A DNA stretch of 64,000 nucleotides from Copromyces sp. CBS 386.78 (lineage: Eukaryota; Ascomycota; Sordariomycetes; Sordariales; Sordariaceae): contig MU839079.1 in NCBI GenBank assembly GCA_030685235.1, positions 186,001-250,000 of the forward strand, in the 5' to 3' direction. The notes beneath the pieces are model-generated. The model saw nothing but the letters and a program-made list of their open reading frames with translations, was not told the origin of the DNA and made no database searches. Both the position numbers and the translations under genes were made by a program. Shown piece by piece: positions 20,189 to 30,830 of this stretch (positions are counted from its first letter, which is position 1; each line of letters opens with the position of its first letter).

Positions 20189-23100
20189 CTACTCCTCCTC
20201 GTTCCGATATCTAAGCGGTTTCTGTCTCTTTCTGTGGCTTCCTCCCCCCTCTCCCCCCTCTCCTCCTCCTTCTCTCTCTCCATCATCTCCTGCTGTTGAA
20301 CCTGCTCCTCGTGAACCAGCTTCTGCTCTTTGTGATGGTGATGATCGTCCTCTCTTTGATGATGACCCCTTGGACCTCTGGGAGGAGGCTGACCGTTTTG
20401 TGCCTCTGGTCTCCATGGATGATGGGTTTGCTGCTGCTACTGCTGATGATGATGACCTTGTCTCCTTGGAGGAGGATTTGGCGTTGGGATTGGGATTGGA
20501 TATTTTGCGGGTGCTGGTGCTAGCATTGCTGCTGCTGCTACGGGTGAGTTTCCGTTCCGTCTTGTCTTTGCTGCTGCTACTCTCAGCCGTGAACCTGGAG
20601 GCGCTGCTCTGTCTTGTAACCTTGCCTCGAGACTGCGACTGCGATTGCGATTGCGACTTGGACGTGGACGACTGAGACTGTCTCTGACTCGACCGCTGCC
20701 TTAAGACCTTCCCGCCAACGACTGGCGTGGACTTGGCCAATGACGGCGCTTGAGAACGACGAGGGCGCAGTCTCTTGACGGGAGGTTGGTCGTCATCTTC
20801 ACTGTCCTCATCCTCGCGGTCACCACCGTTATCTTCATCATCCTCGTCAGCAGATCCGGAAGCAGGACCAGAAGCAGCCTCATCTTCACCCTCCGAGTCG
20901 AAACCCCCAAAGACGTCTTCCTCATCTCCCTCATCCTCATCGTCCCCATCATCTTCGCCATCACCGTTGTTGTCCTCCTCTTCGCTGTCATTACCACCAT
21001 CTTCATTCTCAGCCTCGACATCAACATCGCCGCCGCCACCACCCTCACTGTCCTCCTCATTTTCACCATCTTCACCCTCATCATCCTCCTCAGAAACAGC
21101 CGAAGCAACAGAAGCGACATCCTCCTCTCCATCATCATCATCATCGTCGATATCCGAAGTAAACGGTTGGAAGTTTGCTGCTGTGTGGTACAGACTGCTA
21201 CTCTGCGGTGGCTCTTGTGGTTGCTGCTGCTGTTGCTGGACTTGATAGCCTTGCCTGGCATTAGCCGCCGCAGCCCTCAACGATTGCTCAGCCCGAAGTT
21301 GTGCCTGAGCAGCCGCATTGTGCTGCGTAGAGGTAGTATGCTGGTGAGCGCGCAAAGCATGTGCCGTACCACCCGGTGACCTAGAACTAGTAACCGTCAC
21401 TCCAAGTGGCTTGGTTTTCATTGTGGACGGTGAAATAGTGGTTTTGGTGGCAGCGGTGGCGGTAGCCCGGGAAGAGCGGGTGAGGGTGTTTCTGGTTGTT
21501 TCGGACCATGAAACTGCAGTGCTGATTTTCGGTCTTTTTGACGATGCTTGGTTTGAGACTTGGTTGGATTCAGACTCATCGGCTTCAGACTCATCGGCTT
21601 CAGACCTAGAAGCAGAAGAGTTCTCATCCATGGAGTAAACATCCGCCTCACCCGCTTTGCGCTTCTTGCCTCTGCTTGCAGACAGGCGACTGGAACCACT
21701 GGGGCCGGCGGGTGCAGGTGGGGAATTTGAGGGTTGACTGCGCGGGTTCGTAGCCGAGGCGGAAGCAGAAGCAGAAGCAGATCCAGAACCACCACCAATA
21801 CCAGCCTTCAATCTGTCCCAATGATTCCCAGGCGTGGTCGATTCCGAAGCAGAAGCAGAACCAGAAGCAGACCCACTATTGCCCTGGCCCTGCTGCCTCA
21901 ACATCTTCCTTTTCTTCCTCCCAGCACCAGGACGGGCGCCGCCTCTATTAGAGCGTTTCTTTCCTTGCCCTTCTTCTTCCTGTTCGTGGGTACCTTCGTC
22001 TTCATCCTCACCTTCTTCGCCATCACCATCACCTGGATTTGAAGGAGCAGGAGTAGAAGTTGACGTGGATGCAGCTGTGGTGTAAGCTGATGCTGATGCA
22101 GATCTTGTGGCGCGGAAGCGGGAGGCGTTATCTGTAACTTTGCTGGTTGTTGCGTTGGGCCCGGCAGAGGCCGAAGTGGTGATGGTGCGAAGTTGACGCC
22201 TACGACGGGAAGTAACCCTCGAAGGCGAAAGCGGCGCATCGCTATCTTCTGACTTATCGTCGTCCTCGTCCTCGTCCTCGTCACGCTCCGCCTGGCTGTC
22301 ACTTATTTCAGACACGGCTCTAGCGCGACGGGTGCGAGTGGGTGCATCAGCCATGGGCACATCAGCCTCTCCACCAAAACCCTGATCCTCCTCCTCAGGA
22401 TTACTCCTCTCCTTCTTCTTCCTCCCAGCCCCCTGCCTCTTCCCACCTTGCCTCCTTCTCCTCCTCCTCCTCCCGCCAGGATAATAAGAATCCTCATCTT
22501 CATCATCTTCATACAAAGGAATGGGATCCTTAATCCACGTTTCATCCTCGTCATCATCACTGGGTTGAATCTCCATGGGAGCGGCCATTTTTCTAGCGCC
22601 GGGGGCTTTGCCTTTGCCTTTGCCTTTGCCTTTTTCGGTCGTACTAGCCTTGGTAGTCGCCTTACGAGCTGTTCCTTGAGTGGCGAGATTACTTGTGCTT
22701 GTTGGTCTACTACCGCCTCTCTTTCCCTTGGTCTTGCTGGCAGCAGTACCGTTGTCGCCATCCCCATCCTGATCTTGAAGTAACTTCTTGGTGAGGTTCG
22801 GAAAATTGTCACCGTAGTTGAAGAATAACTCCTCGCCGGCTTTGATATCCCTCAAAGCAGTGAACTTGATGCGGTACTCATTGTTCACGTAGATGATCTT
22901 GGGCGTGATGTTGCAAGCTTTCTTGTCGCTTTCCGAAGCGTGGTTGATGTACCGAGACAAATTGCCGTACATGGCTGCGTCAACCCAGATGCCCTCGTAT
23001 TCGAGCAAAGTGAACAGATAGGAACTGGTGCCCTGCGACCCGAACCCTTCTCCACGACGAGCTTCCCGACGAACGCCTTCGTCGTGCGTGATTAGCTCGC

Positions 23101-26100
23101 CCGTGTACTCGATTACGTACTCGTCTTGGGAAATGTCTTCGGCCGTGAAGAGGCCGTAGCCGCATCCTTCTAGCTGTGACTTGCCGAGAAGAACAGTTTT
23201 GGAGGCACCACGTTGGAGACTGACGTTTTGACAACCAGTTGAATGTAACGCCTCATCATGGGCGTTATCCGGGTCCGCTCTTTCCTTCGCTCCACACCCC
23301 TTGCACACTACCGGGTCGCACTCGCGGTTGAGCATGATGCAGATACACGGCTTTCCCTCCTTCTGCCTTTGGATACAAGTCTTGCCCGTCGAGTGACACG
23401 CGCAACCAGTGAACTTGAGGGCGCACTCCTCTACAGTGCACTGGCAGAACCGATCACAGAGTAAAGGATGCGGCGAAGCATTGGCGCAAGGACAGGCCCG
23501 GTTTTCCTTTGTGCAGGGACCGTCGTGATGACACGGTTCGGTGATCTCGCGTTGGGAGTGCTCGTGTGTGGAGGTTTGGTCTTGCCAGTCACCCATAAGA
23601 CACTTCTTGCGGCGGTCATACCAGGGGAGTGGTTTGACTTTGGCTGGGGGACCGCCCTTGGGGCCGGTTTTGGGACGAGGTGGCGAGACGTGCGGGAGGG
23701 AGAGATGGAGCTCCTTGATCTTGCGGTAGACTTCCCAGCATTTGCGGCCCAAGATGGAAGCCACCACGCATTGGGCTTTGAGCGTCTGGCTGTGCCCGAC
23801 ACTGACAAACATGTCCTCCAAGACAGAGACTTCGCTATCGGCCCAAGGGGTCACGGGGGCGGCAGCAGGACCAACGTCATAGTGTCGGTAGCAGGCATTG
23901 TGGCAGGGCAGGTGAATAGCCTTTTTGGAGACTGCTGCCGCAGCTTCATCGTCGCCACCCATCGAGGCGACTTGGTCAGCCCACTTGCGCTTGAGAGCCC
24001 GGATCACACCCCCGACACTATCGAGGGAGAATGTCCGGTGGTAGTTGTAACGGTCAATGTCACCATGTTCGCAGTCGTGGCTGAAGCAGATGTTACAGCC
24101 CAGAACCGCGTAACTTGAAAGCGAGGCCTCGACCTTTGGCAGCAGGCCGCTGCTGTCTGATTGATCACGTTCAGGGTTGGCTGGAGGGGGTGTCTCTTTT
24201 GCGCGCTTTTCGTCGTCGACCGTCTCACGCTTTTCGAGGAGCAGAACATCGCGAAGGGTGATGGAACGCTCCGGTTCGGTCTTGTTTCCGAACACTTTGT
24301 TAAATGCGAGGGTAAACATGCGTGCCGCCTCCATGGCCTTTGGCGACAAATCAGCGTCGTCCTTGTAGGTGTTGAGAAAGGCGTCCTTTTGCTGCTGTGT
24401 GATGTGTGCTTTGTTTTCCTCCTGGCTCAACATGTGGCGAATGAGCGTCGATCTGGTACAAATCACGCTGAGACCTAGTTGCTTGAGCCATGGCTCGATG
24501 TACATGGAGAGTGTGGCGGTATATTCATCCCGGATACGCTTATTTTGCTTCTGTTGCCTGTTTTCGGTCTTGAAACCAGAGTCATTGTCCAACTTGTCCA
24601 ACTCGTTGAGCCAGTTGATGTAAGCTCTCTCAGCCGGCGAGTTTGGGTCGACGTCCCGGAGGTGAGGAACAAAGGTGAGCATGGTATTTGGAACCAAGAT
24701 GTTTTTCTTGATCTCAGTATGATGAAACCTGTATTTGGGGACAACCTCCTTGTCGGTCTTGATCTTGACGACCGGGCACTTGAAAGCCTTGGTGGGGGCC
24801 CTGGGCTTTCCGTTGTCGCCGTGGTGAAGCTTGAGTTTGAAAGCCATGGTTTCCGCCCCGCTATCCGAGACAGAAGCCGTGTCGGAAGTAGTAGCCGGAG
24901 CGCTGAGGGCCGGCATGTCGGCGAAAGCATCAAAGTTGCTTAGATGTTTTGGCTCTGGGGCCATCTGTTCGGCCTCATCGAGTAGATATTCAACATAACG
25001 AGCATGGTCTTGGCCTACCGTGGCAACAAAGGCCTCGAGCTTGGACTCTATGTCCTTTACGGTCAAATTTGGAGCCACTTCACTTGATATAGAGGCTGAA
25101 GTTGAAGCTGCATGTTGGGCACTGGGTTCGGAGGTGCACATTTGCGGTTGTGGTTGTGGTTGTGACTGGGGTTGTTGTGGTAATATCGTGGACGCCAACG
25201 GTTGTGGGATATCCGGCCCTGATGGCTGTGACTGAGGTATCCTGGCTCCTGATGATTGTGACGGTGATAACCGTGACGGTGTTGGTTGTGATAGCAGTAA
25301 CCCAGACCTAGGAGGTGGAGCAGTTGGCCTAAATAGTGGTTGAGGAGCCCTGGAAACTTTGTATCCTTCCAGCTGTGTTCTCGGTTGAGGGTCATTAACC
25401 TGACCAGAAGAGGGCCTGGATGAATTGCCTACATTCGGTGGCGGTATCCTCGTTTCTCTGTGGACATGGGTGGGTTGCCTAGGGGGTTGATATGGAGGCC
25501 TGAACACGCTGCTGGACACAGGATGTTGCGGTGCACTAGGGCGCTGTCCCTGAATCTGATTGTAAGCTGTTTGTGAGGTGGTTCTAAAAGAAGGCTGAGA
25601 TGAGGAAGAATATGAAGTCTTGTGTGGTTGTGGCTGGCTATTGGGCTGATTAGGCGGCTTGAATATGCTTCCGACTATGGGCTTGGATGACTCTCCCTCC
25701 TTCAGTCCTCCTTCCGGGGCTCTAGTAGAAGCAGATGAGCTGGCAGTTTTCCTAGCAGGTCCAAGCATGGACTTGGATGCAAAGGGGTGCGGTCTCCTGA
25801 ACTCTTGATCCTGACCGGGAGCTGAAGTGGTTGAGGTCGCCTTGGGTTGTGTTGAAGGTGGCCTCATAGTCTCGGGATTGTTAATGGTGCTGCTGACGAC
25901 TTTGTTGTTGCTCTCCTCATCACTGTCACTGTCACTGCCGCCGCTTTGATTGCTGGAGGTGGTTGCCTTTGCAGGTGATGATGACTTTCTGACAGGCGAG
26001 TGACTGGTCCTCCGCTTTCTGTGGTCCTTTTCGTAAATGATTTCGACTGGGGACGGCTGTCTCGGTACTATCGTCGGCCGTTTCCACAGCAAACCTCTGC

Positions 26101-26305
26101 CTCTGCCAAGACTGGGATTCAAGTCTTGTTGGTAGTGAATGGAGCCGTTGAAAGTGATGCCCTCTGTGGGAGCGTTTGCTCTGACGACCGCTGCAACAAC
26201 CTCCACGCCATCATGCTCGTCGTCCGAACTACTGCTGGGGCCGGCATCCTTGGACGATTCATCGGTGAAACGGTCAGCCAATGAGAATGCATCGGGCACT
26301 GGCAT
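20189..26305 (-). CDS. set-7: SET-7, Polycomb (PRC2) H3K27 methyltransferase, E(z)/EZH2 homologue
   Basis: Single uninterrupted frame of 2038 residues. SET-7 is the catalytic subunit of PRC2, which trimethylates histone H3 Lys27 to silence facultative heterochromatin. Residues 1-540 are Ser/Pro/Gln-rich and disordered. A cysteine-rich CXC domain (about 925-1010; CHHDGPC..., CPC, CQC, CAC) runs into the SET domain (about 1050-1175), which has GYGLF, the catalytic RYINHAS with N1121-H1122, and FFNYGDNF with Y1164. All key residues are intact. Unusually, about 860 further residues follow the SET domain: basic and Gly-rich segments, Ser/Ala repeats, KGKGKG, and a very acidic stretch near 1725-1832. 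In animal E(z) the SET domain ends the protein. The start ATG is the first in frame. It is convergent with the Lsm gene. Confidence 0.93.
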   Translation of the reverse strand: MPVPDAFSLADRFTDESSKDAGPSSSSDDEHDGVEVVAAVVRANAPTEGITFNGSIHYQQDLNPSLGRGRGLLWKRPTIVPRQPSPVEIIYEKDHRKRRTSHSPVRKSSSPAKATTSSNQSGGSDSDSDEESNNKVVSSTINNPETMRPPSTQPKATSTTSAPGQDQEFRRPHPFASKSMLGPARKTASSSASTRAPEGGLKEGESSKPIVGSIFKPPNQPNSQPQPHKTSYSSSSQPSFRTTSQTAYNQIQGQRPSAPQHPVSSSVFRPPYQPPRQPTHVHRETRIPPPNVGNSSRPSSGQVNDPQPRTQLEGYKVSRAPQPLFRPTAPPPRSGLLLSQPTPSRLSPSQSSGARIPQSQPSGPDIPQPLASTILPQQPQSQPQPQPQMCTSEPSAQHAASTSASISSEVAPNLTVKDIESKLEAFVATVGQDHARYVEYLLDEAEQMAPEPKHLSNFDAFADMPALSAPATTSDTASVSDSGAETMAFKLKLHHGDNGKPRAPTKAFKCPVVKIKTDKEVVPKYRFHHTEIKKNILVPNTMLTFVPHLRDVDPNSPAERAYINWLNELDKLDNDSGFKTENRQQKQNKRIRDEYTATLSMYIEPWLKQLGLSVICTRSTLIRHMLSQEENKAHITQQQKDAFLNTYKDDADLSPKAMEAARMFTLAFNKVFGNKTEPERSITLRDVLLLEKRETVDDEKRAKETPPPANPERDQSDSSGLLPKVEASLSSYAVLGCNICFSHDCEHGDIDRYNYHRTFSLDSVGGVIRALKRKWADQVASMGGDDEAAAAVSKKAIHLPCHNACYRHYDVGPAAAPVTPWADSEVSVLEDMFVSVGHSQTLKAQCVVASILGRKCWEVYRKIKELHLSLPHVSPPRPKTGPKGGPPAKVKPLPWYDRRKKCLMGDWQDQTSTHEHSQREITEPCHHDGPCTKENRACPCANASPHPLLCDRFCQCTVEECALKFTGCACHSTGKTCIQRQKEGKPCICIMLNRECDPVVCKGCGAKERADPDNAHDEALHSTGCQNVSLQRGASKTVLLGKSQLEGCGYGLFTAEDISQDEYVIEYTGELITHDEGVRREARRGEGFGSQGTSSYLFTLLEYEGIWVDAAMYGNLSRYINHASESDKKACNITPKIIYVNNEYRIKFTALRDIKAGEELFFNYGDNFPNLTKKLLQDQDGDGDNGTAASKTKGKRGGSRPTSTSNLATQGTARKATTKASTTEKGKGKGKGKAPGARKMAAPMEIQPSDDDEDETWIKDPIPLYEDDEDEDSYYPGGRRRRRRRQGGKRQGAGRKKKERSNPEEEDQGFGGEADVPMADAPTRTRRARAVSEISDSQAERDEDEDEDDDKSEDSDAPLSPSRVTSRRRRQLRTITTSASAGPNATTSKVTDNASRFRATRSASASAYTTAASTSTSTPAPSNPGDGDGEEGEDEDEGTHEQEEEGQGKKRSNRGGARPGAGRKKRKMLRQQGQGNSGSASGSASASESTTPGNHWDRLKAGIGGGSGSASASASASATNPRSQPSNSPPAPAGPSGSSRLSASRGKKRKAGEADVYSMDENSSASRSEADESEADESESNQVSNQASSKRPKISTAVSWSETTRNTLTRSSRATATAATKTTISPSTMKTKPLGVTVTSSRSPGGTAHALRAHQHTTSTQHNAAAQAQLRAEQSLRAAAANARQGYQVQQQQQQPQEPPQSSSLYHTAANFQPFTSDIDDDDDDGEEDVASVASAVSEEDDEGEDGENEEDSEGGGGGDVDVEAENEDGGNDSEEEDNNGDGEDDGDDEDEGDEEDVFGGFDSEGEDEAASGPASGSADEDDEDNGGDREDEDSEDDDQPPVKRLRPRRSQAPSLAKSTPVVGGKVLRQRSSQRQSQSSTSKSQSQSQSQSRGKVTRQSSASRFTAESSSSKDKTERKLTRSSSSNASTSTRKISNPNPNAKSSSKETRSSSSAVAAANPSSMETRGTKRSASSQRSKGSSSKRGRSSPSQRAEAGSRGAGSTAGDDGEREGGGEGGEGGGSHRKRQKPLRYRNEEE

Positions 26306-27930
26306 CGCTTCAGCTTCCCGTCAGTTGAAGTTTTCTTTTCTTTGGTGTTGCAGACCGACCCCGTACCTGATCCCAGTCTGATGAGTTGCCAACCGACATT
26401 CAACCCGAACCACTCAATCTCAAGCTGTTAAAACTGAAAGACTTGCCGCCGTCCTCCGAATGGTCGAATTTCTCATCTCACATTCGGATTTGGCCGATTG
26501 GGTTTTGCGATGGTATCTGATAATTCTCGGTAATGTTATGATCAGTTTAAACAAAAGAACGGGGTTCGTGGTTGGCCCCGTTGTCGTCAAAAAGGTGGTG
26601 ATGGATGAGGCGCGCGAGGTTGTTGCGACGCGATTCAAGATATTCTGGCGAGTACCTTAGGAAGAGTTCCGAGTGTCAGTGAACCTTCAGGGTTAAGAAT
26701 GAGGGTCTGCCATTTGAGTGCACGAGCCATGTTGAATTGGGAAGTGGTAGTGGTTGGGGTTAGGGTTAGCTACATTTACACTCACTACCGCTCTTACCAT
26801 TTTACCTATCCCTCTAAAGAGTTATCTACCTTGGCATTCGATAACTTGCATTCTTCTCTTTCTACTTGATGTGTTTAAAAGGGTCCACAGCTTGACTTGG
26901 CATTCAAATGTCTTGTCCCTTTTCTTCTTTTTAACTTTAGCATCAATCCCAATTCAGAAACAAGTTGTCCACAACCGGGTCACCGGGACTCAGTGATGAC
27001 GGCGTTGGTAAAAGATGTAGGTCGGTGGCATGTGTGATGAACCAACGTCATCTTCCGTCTCCGGAATTGACACTATATGGCGCTAACAGCAACCAAGAAA
27101 CCGATTCCATACCAAGACGTCCAAGTTTGGCCATCGACTTGCGTCAACAAAATCTCTTCAGCGCATATGAGTAATCATGTGTTTCTCTCATGAAGCTTCC
27201 CCTCCTGTATGATCTTCTCATGATCCGAAACAGGGAACGGGTTGTCCCTAGGCAAACAGCGTTTATCCTGGTGCCGATATGGCAGCTCCGTGCTCCAAGC
27301 TGGCGGGATTCAACAAGGTTCCCGAATGAGCCTCTCACTCGAATTCAATGAAAGTGAGATAGATGATCATCACATTGCCCGGAGACGGCGGAGTTCAGTG
27401 CAAACCCGATGCAGGTAGTTGTTAGGGCAGCTGCACTGTCGATGATGACCTAGGTAGTGGGGACGTCCCCTTTTGGGTGTCAACCCCCCTGTCTGTCTTC
27501 TCGATAGGGGAAAGTGAGCTTGGGCCCTTTTGCAGTGCCGCCTTCTGTAGAGGTTGCACACCGACGTCATCTTTTGCCGGCACGAGCATTCGACGGTTCG
27601 AGAGCCCAGAACTGGAAAAGACTGAACTCCTGTCGCCTTGATTAGAAAAGGGACGGGATCCTGCTCCAAATTTGTTTCATTGGTTTCCCTTTCCCGTTTC
27701 ATTCCACCAACCGAACTCTTCGACTTCCACGCTCGAGGCCTCATCCATTCATCAACATTGCCCTGACCAGGTGCTGCTTACCGCCCAAATATACCAACCA
27801 AGAGAAAACCCCCCGACTCACACCGTCTTACATCAATCATCAACATCAACATCTCACCACAACAACAACATCACACCACCTGGTGATCGACGACTCCAAC
27901 CCCGTAATACCAAACACAAGCTACTCCACC
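26306..27930. promoter_or_regulatory. Divergent promoter region of set-7 and PIL1/LSP1
   Basis: 1.6 kb between two divergent genes. GGGGTTAGGGTTAG at 26756-26769 is two telomere-type repeat units about 450 bp upstream of the set-7 start. 27690-27930 is a C/A-rich leader for the PIL1/LSP1 gene. No coding frame is convincing. Confidence 0.6.
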
Positions 27931-29238
27931 ATGCATCGAACCTACTCTATGCGCGCTACGAGGGCGCCAACCGCCTCTCAGATCCAGAATCCCCCTCCAC
28001 CGCCATCAACCACAAAGTCAGGACGTCTCTTTGGTCGCGGCGGAATTGGTGAGCCTTGACCCCCGTTCATCATTGCTTTTCATTGCGCAACATCTCTGAG
28101 ATAAAGCAGCACGGCTCATACCCTGTGTGAAACGTTAACAGGAGGGCTAGGACATGCTCTACGACGCAACGCCGCCGGCGCCTTTGGGCCCGACCTCGCC
28201 AAGAAGCTCTCCCAGCTGGTCAAGATGGAGAAGAACGTGATGCGCAGTCTGGAGATGGTGGCCAAGGAGCGCATGGAGGTGGCCCAACAGCTCTCCCTCT
28301 GGGGCGAGGCCTGCGACGAGGACGTTTCCGATGTTACCGACAAGCTGGGTGTGTTGCTCTACGAAGTGGGCGAGCTCGAGGATCAGTACGTCGACCGCTA
28401 CGACCAGTACCGCGTCACCATGAAGAGTATTAGGAATATCGAGGCTTCGGTGCAGCCCAGCAGAGACAGTAGGCGCCGACTTCCCCTCTTATCCCGACTC
28501 TTCTCAATATTATTATTATTCAACACTAACACCCCTCGAGGAAAACAAAAGATCACCGACCAAATCGCCCAGCTCAAGTACAAAGAACCCAACTCCCCCC
28601 GCATCGTCGTCCTCGAGCAGGAGCTCGTCCGCGCCGAAGCCGAGTCGCTCGTCGCCGAGGCCCAGCTTTCCAACATAACGCGTGAGAAGATCAAGGCCGC
28701 CTACACGTACCAGTTCGACGCCCTGCGCGAGCACTGCGAGAAAGTCGCCATCATCGCCGGCTACGGCAAGCACCTTCTGGAACTCATCGACGACACCCCC
28801 GTCACGCCGGGCGAGACCCGCCCCGCTTACGACGGCTACGAGGCCTCCAAGGCCATCATCCAGGACTGCGAGGACTCCTTGACCAACTGGGTCGCGCAGA
28901 ACGCGGCCGTCTCGGCCAAGCTGTCGACTCGCTCCAGGACGCTGAGCCAGCGGAGGAGGAATAACATCAAGGCCAGGACCGAGGGTGGCGTTACGGGACA
29001 GGGACATGACTTATCGGGCCAGGACGCCCCGCTTAACGATCGGGACTCGTGGGTGCCGGCGAATCAGCACAAGGAGGTGGCGCATGATTATGATGTGTCG
29101 GAGGAAGAGGAGGAGGATGACGATGAGGATGAGGAGGATGATATTGATGCGCCCGGAAGCCATTCGCTGCTGGATAGTGAGAGCGGGATCAATGGCGATC
29201 ATCAGCGTGGGAGGAACCAGGAGCCTGTTGCTGCTTGA
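27931..29238 (+). CDS. PIL1/LSP1: Eisosome core BAR-domain protein, PIL1/LSP1 family
   Basis: Exons 27931-28048, 28142-28468, 28541-29238; 380 residues. PIL1/LSP1 proteins polymerise under the plasma membrane and make the furrow-shaped eisosome (MCC). The N-terminal segment MHRTYSMRATRAPTA and FGRGGIG is the family's lipid-binding start. The BAR domain follows (NAAGAFGPDLAKKLSQLVK, VSDVTDKLGVLLYEVGELEDQY, SIRNIEASVQPSR, KITDQIAQLKYKEPNSP, YQFDALREHCEK) and the tail is acidic (Glu/Asp run, then GSHSLLDSES). Intron 2 (28469-28540, 72 bp) is a multiple of three without a stop and ends in GAG rather than the usual YAG; the family sequence R-K-Q-K-I requires this junction. Retention would insert 24 residues into the BAR domain. 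A SUR7-like gene lies 10 kb away. Confidence 0.95.
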
Positions 29239-30233
29239 AAGGGTGGTGATGGATGGCTAGGGGCGTGTCTGGGGAGTTTTGCTGATGGTCCAATGTACGA
29301 ATTGACGATCTGGAGCTGGGATGGATGGGTTGGCAGGAGGGATTCTTTGAGCGACACTCTTTATACCTCTACTCTTCTTCATCTGCTCGGTCCTAAGAAT
29401 GGAACGGGTAGATGCGCACAGGCAGGTTATAGTCTGCATAATTGGTAATGATAAGGCTTTAACGTTGGCTTGGGTACTGGATCGGATGCCGAGATGGTAT
29501 GACTTGGAGTGATTGGCAGTGAGATACCTCGGAAAGGAGATGAAGGAATCAGGCCGGAGATGGACAACGGTAGTTAAGGATTTCGGCTATGGTTATGATG
29601 CTCATTCCTAGGCGGTAGCTTTCTATATATCAATATTCCCAAGTTTCATGATCTGGATCCCCGATGGTTGCTATGCTTTGTGAATGCTGTTGGGTGTTGT
29701 TGTTAACCTTGATCGCCCGTCGAGAATCCGTATAAAGACTGGACGCTCTTGAATCAACAGCTAAATTCCAAATATCATAACGAGATATCATGAGGACAGA
29801 TCACTTGCATTCAACAGCAGGAGGGCTTGCACTATATCGAGGTCACCAAACTCGGGGTTATCATGCTCAGGTGAGGTTTTACCAGATACCTGTTCGGAAA
29901 AAGCATGTAAAATAAGTTGAAATTCCAGATTCATATTGCACGGCAGTGAAGATCAATCATGAGCCACAAAATCCTTCTTTTATCTTGAATTCGGAAGAGA
30001 CTCGCGCAGCGACTTTGGAATTTGGACCTCGAAGTCGAAGGAAAGGCAAATTTACACCAAAGATCTGCTTGGAACCTCAGTTGACTGTTGAACCGGAAAA
30101 TGTGGAAGAGAAACAAGATTGAACAGCCTTAAGCTTTGGAGAAGCATTTAAACGAGGATGGTGACTCAATGATAGCTTCAGCCTGGAGCAACTTTTAATC
30201 ATCAGCACTGACAAAGAAAAAAGCAAAAAATAA
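29239..30233. other. Intergenic, no gene seen
   Basis: 3' UTR of the PIL1/LSP1 gene and the tRNA-Val 3' flank. Several very short open frames, none recognisable. Confidence 0.6.
30222..30229 (-). terminator. RNA polymerase III terminator of tRNA-Val
   Basis: On the minus strand, a T6 run follows the tRNA 3' end by about five bases, with a second T run just beyond. This is the standard pol III stop signal. Confidence 0.7.
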
Positions 30234-30313
30234 TGATCGCGGCAGGGCTCGAACCTGCGATCCTCTGCGATTACGAATGTAAAGCAGATGCCTTAACCAC
30301 TGGGCCACGCAAC
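30234..30313 (-). tRNA. tRNA-Val (anticodon UAC) with 8-nt intron
   Basis: Cloverleaf on the minus strand: acceptor GGTTGCG pairs with CGCGATC (two G-U pairs), discriminator A; D arm GCCCAGTGGTTAAGGC; anticodon stem TCTGC/GCAGA; T arm GCAGG TTCGAGC CCTGC. The 7-nt loop TTTACAC (anticodon TAC) forms only if TTCGTAAT (30276-30269) is removed after position 37, the canonical tRNA intron site. Mature length 72. The loop is the same as I recall for yeast tRNA-Val(UAC). It is divergent from the recycling-factor gene 245 bp away. Confidence 0.92.
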
Positions 30314-30558
30314 CGTTATTGATGTTAATATGTTTCGAAGAACCTATAAGGACTAAAGACAAGGATACCCCGGCAGACGCAGACATTGCCGGAACCAACT
30401 TTTCTAACCGGCATTGGCGCGAACTTCGGAGCTTGACCCCGCTGTTTCAAAGACCATCACGGTTCACGACGGAAGCTTCGCCGTTTGCTTCGCAACAACT
30501 TCCAACTCAACAAATTCCTGCCTGGGCAAACACCAACCACCACCACGAATTGCCCATC

Positions 30559-30795
30559 ATGAAGTCTTTCCGCGCCGCCAATGCGCTCCTGCGCACCACC
30601 CACTCCGCGGCTGCCTCCAATGCCATTATTATCTCCCGGTTCGTCACCATCACTTATTGGTGTTTTGTTTACTTTCGTCTCAAAGCTAACAAACCACACC
30701 ACAGCGCCACCTCTCCAGTAGCCACCTCGGGCTCTCCCACCTGCCCATGCCTCCTCACCACCCACGCGACCCTTTCGAAAAGCCAGAGCCAATTG

Positions 30796-30830
<35 letters not shown>

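Noticed and set aside
20296..22802. Long open frames in other phases over the set-7 tail
   Set aside because: Produced by CAT/CTC/TCC repeats of the acidic and Ser-rich tracts; compositional artefacts.
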